A stretch of DNA of 64,000 bases from NCBI GenBank assembly GCA_029204225.1, contig CM055114.1, positions 12,708,144-12,772,143 on the forward strand, in the 5' to 3' direction. Shown here in pieces: positions 26,163 through 37,440 of this stretch. This stretch comes from Diphasiastrum complanatum (Eukaryota; Streptophyta; Lycopodiopsida; Lycopodiales; Lycopodiaceae). Below the pieces are notes generated by a model. That model made no database searches. It saw only the letters and a program-made list of their open reading frames with translations, and was not told where the DNA came from. Positions within the stretch are counted from its first letter, which is position 1. Each line of letters starts with the position of its first letter. The position numbers and the translations under genes are program-made.

Positions 26163-29100
26163 TCGTGAAGGCCCTCAAAATATATAAAAATATTTAGAAA
26201 AAAAAATGATCGCAAGCAGATTAAAACCAAACATGAAAACAATAAGCCCCTGCCTACGGCAGGGCCAAAAAAATCCCAAAGGGGCAACACCATATGTGCC
26301 AAGTGTCCACAAGAAGAGAGGGAGATTGTTAAAAGGACAAGTATGGGTATGATGAATAAATACCATGGGAGGGTACCAAAAAAATTTGTTAAACAGGAAA
26401 AAAAGATTTTGTGATATGATGGGTCCCCTTTATGCATAAAACACATGTCAAAATGGGAGAAGGGATTAGCAAATGACAAATTGTCATCTTGAAGGGTGAT
26501 CCCTCATCATCCTCTATAAGAGGGGAGGGATACACCAACTGATTAGTTTTGATCTTGTTAATGAAGATAGGAGCCTGTTTTGACATTGTTATATTGCTTA
26601 ACTGAAGGGATGAGCCTCATTATCTTGTTATGCTGCTGAGATATATAGATGATTTTGCTGCCTTACTGCCTCGTTATGTTGCTGACAGAGAGAATTAGGA
26701 GTTGTGTGCGGTTGTGCTGCTGTTACTCAGAGGACTAGTTGTATAGATCCAAGTATGCACTAATGTCTGTCTGTGAGCTGCTATATGAAAGGGAGTATGT
26801 ATTTGAGAATGAGTGAACTGTGAGTGAAAAGGTGGTGGTGTTGATCCAAAGAAGAGAAGTGGTTCTGAATTATCTATGCATGTCTGAGGTCAATTTGTTT
26901 AGAAGAGATGAGCTTGCTTATATAAATCTGTTCTGAAACTCTCATTGGTGGATAAGAGAGAGAATGAATGAACTGTTGGGCGTGTGTGTGAGTGAGGCAT
27001 GAATCGTGCTTGAGGCATAAAAAGCTATGCCCAACATAGGTTTCAAAAAATGGAGGTATGCCAGTATGCGTATAATATAAAGGCCATAAAATAGCAGGGC
27101 AAACTCAAAGATTTCAAGGCACAAGAACACAATGAATTCAGATAGGGTAACTCTTTTTAAATAGTCTAAGAGCTTTAGGGCTAAGTCAGGGTTAAAGTAA
27201 AATTAAATAGCTTTTGTAAGGACATGGCTTTTCTAGCATGCTTTTCCCTGTTGTGATTCTAGTCTTGTGTTTTTGCCAATGGAGTACAATTATTTGGGAC
27301 CTTAGTTTGAGTTTATGCATTGATATAACTGGCTCTTTGTAGCTTTATTATGACTTAATTTTTCTAGCATGTTTTTCTCCTGTTTTTAGATTGTGAGTCT
27401 GTTGGTACTATTTAACCTGCCTTGGTTTTTCTAGACTCGGATCTCCTACTTTTTTTGGGTCCTTAGTGCTAGCAATTGGTGATGTTATGTTCTTAACGTT
27501 TTTTTTTTTTTTTATATAGAAGTTGCTTTCTGTGCCTTCTTATGATTGTTTCTTTAATGATGTCGTTTTGGTTTTATCATCGACTCTTTGTAGCCGTTTT
27601 AATGATTTGCTTTGAATGCCTTATTTTTCCATTGTTTTTGAGATACAAGACGCATGGATTTTTCTTTGTTTCCAAAACTATTGTTTTTTTCATTTTTAAG
27701 GTACTGGTGCTCATTTCCTTTCCTTTCCTTCCTTTCTTAGTCTTCCTGCTTGTTTTCTTTCTAGATTGTTCTACTTCTTCCCCTTGCTGCTCCCTTTTCG
27801 ATTTTGCCTTGCTATGTTGGTTGAGAGCTCTCTTCTCTCAGCTCCCTTTGCACTTGTGGCTTGCACTTTGTTCCTCTGAGTGTCTTGCTCCTGCCTTTCT
27901 CTGCCTCCTTTATTTGTAGTGCTCTTTATTTGGCATTTTCTAGTTTCTGCCTATGCACGCTGTCATTGCTCTGGCTTTTCCTTCCCCTTTGCTTTGGCTT
28001 GGCGGGTGACCTGTTGGTTGGAGCTTCTTGCTCATGTTCTCCTCTTTATAGTGTCTTTTTGTGGTCTTCCCTGGTTATTTCTTTGCTTTCTCTCTTGTTG
28101 CTCTCTTTCTGGCTTGTTCTTCTTTTCGTGGGTGGTGGTTTTTGGCTGTTGTTGACTCCATGGCTTCTCCTAAGGTACTTTTTTTACCTCCCACTTCTTG
28201 CTTTTTCAATTGTTTAAGTTTTTGCTACAACTCTTTCACTACCTAAGAGCTGACCTGATAGCGATTGCAACATTCTTCTTAGCTTACTTCTTAGTTTTCA
28301 TTGCCTCTCCTATGACAGTCTTTCCATGCTACCTCAACCGTACACCAGCCCTCTATGCAGTCTTTTGAGCTGGTTCTTACAGACTCTATTTTTATCCTGC
28401 AATAGCCCTCGTGATTTTTACTTGATCTGTTTCAGATGCCTAAGCAATTTCTAGCAGACCCTCTTTGGTAGAATCTCGAGATGGTAGTTTTATTACCCTT
28501 TCCCCTTTCTTTATATTCTTGTCAAAATTATACCTCTGTTGTTTACTTCTTTGTCCATATTTTGCTACCTTGGTTTTGAAAAAAAATTTGCTTGGCTTGC
28601 ATTCTTTAAAAAATCTCTATATGTTCTTTCCTTGTGCTTAGCAAGTTTTGTCTTAAATGTTTAGTATGATTTTCATCAGATTCTTTTTGTTGTTTTTTAA
28701 ATAATCATTCTAGCTTGATTATTGACTTTTTCTTTACTGCTTTATCATTCTTATGCATGGATGCTTAAGGTTTTTAACTTATGCAAGCTATGCTAATTAT
28801 TCTTTGCTATTTGTTATGATTCCTCATTACCGTCATGAAGATTGGGTTTTGATTTTTTTTCTATTTTATGTCATTTAATTCGAGGTTTAGTGGTATCTAT
28901 GTTCATGAATTTGTTTGCTTCTGATTTTACATCTATTATTTTATATTGCAAAAAGAAAACTTTGAATTTTTTATTTGCAGATCCAATCATTTTTGTTGAT
29001 ATTTGGTTATTAAAGCCAACATTTATTATTGAAAAATCAGACTTTATTGATTTTTATTGTAAAATACTTATTTCATATCTTTGGTGATCTCTCTAAGTTT

Positions 29101-29256
29101 AAATGACATAAATATGGTCTACAAGAACATGTGTTCTTGGTTGGTATATTGCTGATTTCTTACACATTATAATCGAAAAAATGAATGTTGGCTATTTATG
29201 TTTTCCAGTACCAGATATTTGGCATGGATACTTTACTAATTCCAAAAATAATGTAT
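26163..29256. other. No recognisable gene; pyrimidine- and keto-rich stretch inside
   Basis: About 27500-28250 is very poor in A on the plus strand and gives overlapping leucine/cysteine/phenylalanine-rich ORFs in several frames. That pattern is expected from base composition, not from a membrane protein. 28.2-29.2 kb is T-rich. I see no splice-consistent gene or transposon motif. Confidence 0.5.
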
Positions 29257-30458
29257 TGTACATTTTGTAATCCACGTGTGTGAGCATGTTCACACGTGTG
29301 AAGAATAGGCCTAGGGTAGTTAGGTCCTAATCATAGGAGTTAGAAAGGAAGTTTGGTCGATTTTTCTAAAATTTAGAAGCTAACTAATGATCTTTTGGTA
29401 CCTAAAAACGTGTTGTACCTACTCAGCTAGCCAAGGATAGGATCCTATTTGTACTTGCAAATCATTCAATTAATGTGGGAGAGATCATGATTTTGGAGCA
29501 CTTTACAATTTTGTGTTTTTACACCATTTGCGTTGAGATTATGTGAATGCAATTCAAACTTAGAAAATTTGATTCTATGTTATTAGGCTATAGTACAGAC
29601 TGTACTTCACATGTGTGAGATAATTCTATAGTGTTTTGATCAAAATTAGATTGTTCTTGCTTGATTAGATCTAAATTGCCAATCTAGATCAATATTTGAG
29701 TGCTAGTTTTGAAATAGATTGATTAACCAATCACTCTTGAGGATCTTTTGTGGATCCATTTAGGGTCCTAAACACTAGTTTTCAACATGGTATCAGAGCC
29801 AAGTAGAAGAGTTTAATTGTTGATCAAAACTAAATCCAAATTTAGCAAGTTTGATGCTAAAGAATTAGTTTTGAGAGGCAAGCCTATACTAAATGATTGC
29901 TTCAAGGTTTGAGGTAGTTTGTTGATAGTGGGCTACAGTAGGTGTACTTTTCACACGTGTGGGGAGTTGTTGTACCTACATTTAAAGTTCCATTGTTGAT
30001 TAGATCCTCGTAATTTCAATACGCAACATCTTGATGAGATTTTTCATGAAAATCAAAGAGGAAGCATCAAAGATCAAATGCCATTGTTGAGATTAGACTT
30101 TGAGTCATAGAATCCAATTAATAGGTGCATTGAACAAGTCCTAAAAAGTCATTTTTCAGTTCTTGTTGGATCATCAAGAAAAAGGGGTGTAAAAGAGTCA
30201 TTGTTTTGTCAAAATCATTGATTTTTTGATGTGATTTGATTAGAATTTTGAAGTGAACTCATCATACTTCCATTCAATCTTAGTGAGAGGGTGAGAGGGC
30301 TGAGACTAGAAGTCTTTTGAAAGGCTATAAGTCAATTTTGAGTCATTCAATTAAAGTGAAGTCTTTGTGAACTTCTAGAATCAAATTCTCTCCATCAAGT
30401 GTGAGTTTTATTTTATTTTTTTTGTAGAGATCCTAGTGAGGGCAGAGAAGTACATTGA

Positions 30459-31226
30459 TTGTACAAGTCACTAGCAAAGATGAGATCAATAAGTGCATTC
30501 CTCTTAGAAGCTAGTGAGAGGCTAAAATCTACAAATTACTCCATTTCGAAAGTGAGGATGGATTCACTCTGTGTGCTCCAAGACCTCTATGATCTTGTCC
30601 TAGATGACAATGATGAATCTCTAGGTGGACAAGAATGGGTGAAGTACAAGAAGAAGGCAAGACTAGCATTACATTGTGTGAAAATGAATGTTAGAAATGA
30701 GCTTCTCAAGGAAATTGTCACTTGCACTTCAACCAAGAAAGCTTGGGATTCACTAAAGACTATTTATGAATCCAATAACACTTCAAGAGTGCTCAAGCTA
30801 AGAAACCAAGTTTTGGAAAGTATGAGGAGAAGTGATGAAAGTGCACAAGAGTATGTCCTTAGAATTAAATCTCTTAACAAGGAACTTGCTTCAATAGGAG
30901 ATAAGATTCATGATAATGAACTTGTTCAACTGATCCTAAATGGACTTGGAGACGAGTACTCCAACTTGGTCCAAAGTTTTGTCATTCAAGATAGCCTACC
31001 TTCCATAGACAAGCTCCATAGTGTGCTTGTGGCCGAGAAATGTAGAATCCAACATGTCAAGAATAGGATGAGTTCCTTGTCCTTGCATGATGGAAATGAG
31101 AAAGCCAATTTCTCAAGCAAAGGCAAAAAGAAGAACCAAAGCAAGGATTCTAAGGAAGAAGATCAAGCAACAAGCTCAAAGACAAAAGACAAGAAAGACA
31201 GGTTGAAGCTAAAATGCTTCTTTTGA
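30459..31226 (+). pseudogene. Copia Gag of the 29-kb element
   Basis: Long ORF with classical copia gag segments: YKKKARLALHCVKMNVRNEL, KAWDSLKTIYESNNTSRVLK, LVQLILNGLGDEYSNLVQSF, and a lysine-rich tail. The true start is probably MRSISAFLLEASERL (30480) or an upstream site. It ends in a TGA at the second Cys of the zinc knuckle (KCFF-stop), next to a one-base frame change. Confidence 0.9.
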
Positions 31227-31474
31227 AGAAGGGGCACTTTGCAACCGAATGCTTCAAGAAGAGAGATGCACAAAGAAGTCAAGGAAACTTAAGCAAAGAA
31301 GAATATGATGATCCCTACATTGAGGAGGAGTCACTAATGGTGTCCAACTTCCCGTCAAGAAGCCTCAAAGGTGAGGAAGAATCTTGGTGGATAGATAGTG
31401 GGGCAAGCTCCCACATGACAAGTCACAAAGAGTATTTTTCTAACTCTTACCTTTTGATAGTTCTAAGAAGCTGA
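31214..31474 (+). pseudogene. Copia zinc knuckle remnant and protease of the 29-kb element
   Basis: Continues in another frame with KKGHFATECFKKR, then SWWIDSGASSHMTSHKEYFS, the protease active-site region. It breaks after YLLIVLRS; pre-integrase and integrase are not intact. Confidence 0.88.
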
Positions 31475-32460
31475 TTTATACAACAAGTGATCGTAAAATT
31501 AAGGGAGTAGAATTAGTTCCTATGTATCTTGAATCTACCAAAAAAGTCATGCTTGAGGGTGTGTTCTATGATTCCAACATTACAAGGAATTTGCTAAGTG
31601 AAGATATTGAATCACTCCAATCACAAATCCATGGAGTCTATGTGCAAGGAGGATGCATGAGAGACATGTGCTTTGTCTAAAACACCTAAGTTGTCTTTCT
31701 CAAGATCTACCACAACGTCATCATTATCCTTGCAACCACTTCACTCAAGAGTGCACTTTCCAAGTGTAAGAAGCAATTGTGGATCTAATTCTTGAAAACT
31801 CTCCATAGTTAATGATGATAGATATGATTTTTTTTACTTTTCATCATCAAGAGCTATGATGTTTTCCATCTTGTGTAGATGTGCTAAGAAAATGAAGTTG
31901 GAAGCTTGTGTAGCTTCATCATGTTTTTGTGAGGGAACTTCATTTGCTGACTATTCTTGTAATAGTTTGAAAAATGGTGTCATAAAAAAAAAAACACCAT
32001 TTAATGTAATGTATTTGAAATTCTTTGAGTCCACATGCTTTGTGCATGATCATGTCAATGTAAGGACCAAAGGTTATCCCACTTCAATGAAAGGAATAAT
32101 GGTACTTTTTTGCTCTTCAGATGATGGAGATTGTAAAATCTATTTTTTTTCCACCAAAGAGGTTGTAAATGGTGGAAATATTATCTTTCATAAGTGGAAG
32201 ACTTGAAAACTTGAAGGAGCACTGCTAGATCAACACCTTATTCAACTCATTGATGGAGAGGAGCCGAGTCAAGTGCAAGGAAAATGTGAAGGGCTGAGAA
32301 CTCCAAGAAGACCTTCAAAGTCCAAGATGAAGACATCAAGGCTCAAGTTCATTGGCAAAGGAAGCAAAGGTAAGGAGAGTGACATCTCTCATGCATTAAT
32401 CAATCCATTTGATGCTACTTTATGCATGCAAAGTTTTTTTGTAGACAAGAGATTGGCATA
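31475..32460 (+). pseudogene. Scrambled pol scraps of the 29-kb element
   Basis: FNVMYLKFFESTCFVHDHVN, DDGDCKIYFFSTKEVVNGGN and IIFHKWKT at 31990-32205 correspond to the segment after the copia integrase core. TPRRPSKSKMKTSRLKFIGK at 32298-32360 resembles the pre-RT linker. Catalytic integrase and RT residues are missing. Confidence 0.7.
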
Positions 32461-33520
32461 ATCATGGAGAGATCATCAAGATCATGAAGGTGGTACCAAG
32501 ATCTTGGCGTACTCAACTCAAAATTCTCATTTTTCCAAGCTAGAATTGGGTTGGGAGACAATAGTACTCGATCTTGGCCCCTAACATTCAATTTTGGATA
32601 TTGAAGTAGCTTAAGCTCCAATTTTCTTGCTGTATTTTATTGATTTTAGCATGCTTCTTCATTTCTAAGAAGTTTTCACATGGATCTATGCATGTATGAA
32701 TACACATCTATGGAACATCTTGTAAGAGATCATTTAAGAGATGGTGGAGGATCCTTCATGGACATTATTTTCTATAGGAGTCTCATAGGTTCCTTGTCTG
32801 CAGCTGGAATTATTATAAAAGTATCCATTCATCAAGCTAAGATCAACTCTTGGAGTTGTAGATAGGTGTACCATAGTTTTATCAAGCTAAATTTGAGAAG
32901 CATGAAAATTGGCAAATATTAGCTTGATAAACATATAGCTCATTGTACATTTTGTAATCCACATGCACACATGTGAGGAATAGGCATAGGCTTGTTAGGT
33001 CCTAATCAAGAGTTAGGTAGAAAGTTTGGTCAAATTTTCTAAATTTAGGAGCTACCTCCAAAAATCAAAGAAGTTGGTGTTGATCTAACTACCATAGATG
33101 ATATATTTAATGGTTAGGTCAAATTCACCTGATTAGGTCAACCTAATGACTGAACACGTGATGTACCTACTCAGCTACAAATCATTCAATCAATGTGATA
33201 GAGATCATGATTTTGGAGCACTTGACAATTTTGAGTTTTTACACCATTTGTGTTGAGATTTTTTGATGTGAATGTAATCCAAACTTAGTAAAGTTAACTA
33301 TCTATTATTAGGCCATATTACAGATTGTACTTTACACGTGTGAGGTCGTTCTATAGTGTTTTGATCAAAATTATATTGCTCTTGCTTGATTAGATCTAAA
33401 TTGCCAATCTAGATCAAGATTTGAACAGTGGTTTTGCAATAGATTGATTAACCAAGTATTCAGTCACCCTTGAAGATCTTTTGTAGATCCATTTAGGGTC
33501 CTAAATACTACTTTTTAACA

Positions 33521-34110
33521 TATACAAAAATAAATGATTTTTTTTTTTGACATGGCTAATCTCTTTGCATATATGGCAAAATCTAGTGAATAAAGTGTTA
33601 TTGGAGATGTGATCCCAATCCACGCTTCTAAGAACTAGTGACATACATTTAAATGTGTATTCTTGCTTCCTATTTGGAAAGCTAGACTTTTATATATTTT
33701 TTGTTTCCATCATTTTCCGATGACACTAGACATTTTGCAAATTTGTAGATCTTGATAAACTTCTTTTGATTTGTGTAGGTACTTGGATTCTTTTAAGGGA
33801 CATGTGCTATCTACTCTCTCGTGTTTAGCAATTCTTAAAGTAATTAGTTTGTTGGAAGTTTGCTCTTGGGTGAATAACATCCAAGCTATAATCTTTGAAT
33901 TTCTTTTAAATGATTCTAGTATCTAATCCAATAGAGAAAAAATCATGTGCTCTTGTGCCCACTCACACATGTGAGATAGATCTCATGACATCATATAATT
34001 ACCATTATCTACACATGTATGCAGTGCAATGAGGTATACAATATATTTTATGAAACATATATTGTTTCATTTTAAAGTTATTTTGAATGATCCAATTTAT
34101 GTATAACCAC
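33521..34110. other. 3' flank of the CFAP43-like gene
   Basis: AT-rich. On the gene's strand it contains several AATAAA-like and TATATA strings shortly after the stop at 34111. A ctcacacatgtgaga palindrome lies at about 33962-33976. No other gene is seen. Confidence 0.45.
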
Positions 34111-34190
34111 TTAGAAACAAGGTCGAGTCTTTAGCATTGTAGTACTTAATTCTTGTTGAAGTTGTACAATATGTTCTGCTTGCTTTTTGG
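34111..34190 (-). CDS. CFAP43: CFAP43-like terminal exon l with stop
   Basis: Last exon, 80 bp, acceptor gattgtgcag. It reads AKKQAEHIVQLQQELSTTML, then KTRPCF and TAA at 34111-34113. This resembles the family C-terminus, a short A-K-x-Q-A-E-E-I coil ending near R-T-F-P. The sequence beyond the stop is very AT-rich, with AATAA-like strings, as expected of a plant 3' UTR; no single polyadenylation site can be fixed. Confidence 0.82.
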
Positions 34191-35450
34191 CTGCACAATC
34201 ATATAAAACATTAATACATGCCAAAAAGTTATTAGAAATATTTTTCAACATGAGAAGCTTTCGTTCTTTTCAAAACAAAATTCATGAACCCAAAATAAAG
34301 ATTCACATCAATTACTAAGTGTGAATAAAACTTCCACATGAGTTGAAGCTTTTCTACAAGGTGAAGTTGACTATGACAAGAACTAGGCTGAACTGCAAAT
34401 AATAGATTATGGAGCCAATAACGAGATGTGAGTAAAAACATGTGATAGGAGGCATCAAAACTCCAACCAAGAGGTAAAAGAGCTTGTTGTTTATTGAGCT
34501 ACATCATTGTTTGGAAATCACCATGAAAGCATTTCATCAAATAATATTTTTGACCAAAAAGGCCAATTCATAAGAAACTAGGATAAAACATTGTTAGTAG
34601 GCAGCAATATCAGTTCATTAAAATTGAATAGGAAATCATAAAAAGAAATTAACTGATTAGTCAATCTAGAGAGAAATATTGTTAACTCTAAATGCAAAGT
34701 TTGACAAGTTTGTTGAGAAATTTCACTTTCTAAGGGTTGTACTAAGGGGCACGTCCTCTATCGACTTCCCTTATGCACATAAGACAATCAATTGAATTTG
34801 AAAAGTTAAATATATTTCAAGTTAAAAGAGAAATCATCTATGGAGGGAATCATGTCAAGTGATAGAGGTAGCTCATAGTTGATTTTATTGTTATTAGGCT
34901 TGCCAAAAAAACTTGAGCCAAGTCATGACATCCTCAAAAAAGAGCTAGTGATTTATATTTAATCAAAATGAAGAGAAACTTGTTTTGTGATCAATGCGTG
35001 GTAGTATAGAGAGTATAGTAGTATGGTTGCCATCATTGTGCAAACTCATCCATATGAAACATGAATATAGTGTAATGATATCTTTCCATTAAGAACGTTG
35101 GAATAATGCACAAGACCACAATATTCTTTCTAGAGAGCTTTGAGTACATAGGAACTATCCAAGATAGATATAAGGAGTGTTTGGTAAAATGGACAATATT
35201 TTTCATTTCACGTGAAATGATTTGAAATCAACTACCAAGAGTCAAATGCAATTGTGAACAAAAAAATACAATGGGTTTTTGCTATTAATTCAATCAAGAT
35301 GCTAAGCATGGATCTTTTAAACACCTTGGTGCTTCCTTGTCAGGCGTGCATTTTTTTAATCACTTTTTTTGTCATTATAATCTCTATTTCCAATCCAAAA
35401 AAAGCTCTTGGTGAATTGACTGGTTGAAAAGAACTAGAAAGAAGTTATGT

Positions 35451-35505
<55 letters not shown>

Positions 35506-37363
35506 AAAAATGATAGAAAAAAACGTGTTGACCAATGTAGATCAATGAAATTTCGTTGATTGGACACATGCACTTTAGTTTATCTCGTATAAAGGTTTTG
35601 TTTTAATTAAAAGCTTATAAACATCGTGGCTAGCAAATGTGACTTTCAAAATGAAAAGCATGAAAAGCTAGGATTTTTGTGAAATTAGAGTTTTGGAGAG
35701 GAGAAATAGTATTATAGTGAGGTGAGAGAGAGAAGAAAGCTTTACTGATATTAGTCTTTGATCTTATAGAAAGAATTACCTTGTTCTCGAAGTTTCCTCT
35801 TGGTAAACAAGGTCAACATTCTTTCTTTTAACACTGCATCCTTGCTCTCATGGCCCACTATGGAATGATAAATATAGTTATAATAACCCTAGAAAATAGC
35901 TAAACTAATGTTTTTAAAACCATCAAAAGACTCTTGATAACTACTTTTAGAAATATTAGTAATTTCCCCTCCATGTCATATTTTAAAATGTAACAAGCTA
36001 AAGGTTAATAATAAAATTGTGTAGCAAGTGACCATTTTCTTACAGGATTTTTGGCAAACTTGTTGTTGAAAAGTGTACTCTTGATGAAGGTTAGCAACGT
36101 CTTTTTGTAACTCTGAACAATAAATCTTAATTCTTCTTGCCCTTTCTTCTAATTGTTGCAAATGGCATATTTTCTCCAAGAGTCTCTTTTCATGTAGTTT
36201 CTCATTGTGCTCCATTCTATTTAGAAAAAAAGAGAAATGTCTATCAAAAATGCATCTTAATATTTGAATGCCTATTGGCACACAAGTTTGTCTGACACAA
36301 AAATGGACCGTAGAAACAATGAATACAACATACTGAAAATTGGCAAGAAAAAACTGAATTATAAAAGGTATAACATAGAGCTTACACGGAGTATCCAAAA
36401 AGCTGAACATCTCTATTAAGAGACCAGGAAACTCAAGTTCTTTCTTTTCAGTAAATCAAATTATCTATGGGGGTCTAGTCACTCTTTTTTATAGCATAAA
36501 AGAGAAAACATGTTGTTGCTAACAAGAGACTGTCCAACACTACAAAGTGTGCAAAAACTTTAGCATGAAATTTCTTACACACAATGGCATAGTTACATAA
36601 CATCAATCTGCAAATTTAATTTTGTGTCTTGTTGCATACAACATTGGAGTTTTGAAGAAAACATTGGCATATGCTTCTATTAGAACATAAAGCATACAAC
36701 GTTTTTTTTCCTTGCACATCTATGGAAAAAAAATCTTGAGATTGTTGTTATTTGACAAACCAAAATTTAATCCATACAACCTTTCCTGTAATCAATGCCC
36801 CCACATTCAAATTATTGAATATTTGTTGGAAGTATGCCCATTTTACAAGTCACGTGATGGCAATGCACATAAGTTCAACAATCATTCCAAGGTTTGAACA
36901 ATGAGAATGTTTTGTTTGTGTACCGATAGGAAAGAACAAAATCCGATTACATATGCAAAAAGAACAACTATAAAAACTGAAAAGTAAAACGAATATCCCT
37001 TTGGAAAACTTTGCAAGATCTTTGGATGTAGTCCTTTGTTTGACATGAAACCTGGATCAATAGTCTTGTCTCAGCCCAGCACCCTCATCCATATGATTAA
37101 GCATGAAATATATGATTAAAAATTAGGATTTTTGAAATTAGGGCTTCCAAAAAACGGCCAGCAAAAAAACTACATCATCATAGGCACTGACTTGCTACGA
37201 CACCAATGCAACTAACAAAACTCAAGTCCGATCACAAACAAAAAAAGTTACGACAAAAAATGTGAAAAAAAAATCTAGAGAGAGAAAATGGCGAGAGAAA
37301 AAGCAGCCAGAAAACTGTCTAGAAAGATACAGCTGAAGATCCACCAAAAGATGAAGATCCAAC

Positions 37364-37440
<77 letters not shown>

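Larger units (their letters stand above)
29257..33520 (+). mobile_element. Second internally deleted copia-type LTR element
   Basis: The 5' LTR is about 29257-29787 (TGTACATTTTGTAATCC ... TTTTCAACA), with primer site tggtatcagagcc at 29788-29800. The 3' LTR is about 32944-33520, with the same start and ...TTTTTAACA at the end. The LTRs share most phrases but differ by substitutions and indels, including an extra stretch in the 3' copy near 33060-33150, so this copy is older than the 16.3-kb one. No clean target duplication is visible. Inside: gag, a broken zinc knuckle, protease, then scraps of integrase-side sequence; no RT or RNase H. Confidence 0.85.

Noticed and set aside
26057-26479. Minus-strand ORF with a RERERE tail
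   Set aside because: It runs through the CT microsatellite, and the rest has no recognisable motif.
27542-28246. Overlapping hydrophobic ORFs suggesting a membrane protein
   Set aside because: Two or three frames are open at once with leucine, cysteine and phenylalanine bias, as expected from an A-poor, T/C/G-rich sequence. There is no start context, splice signal or family motif.
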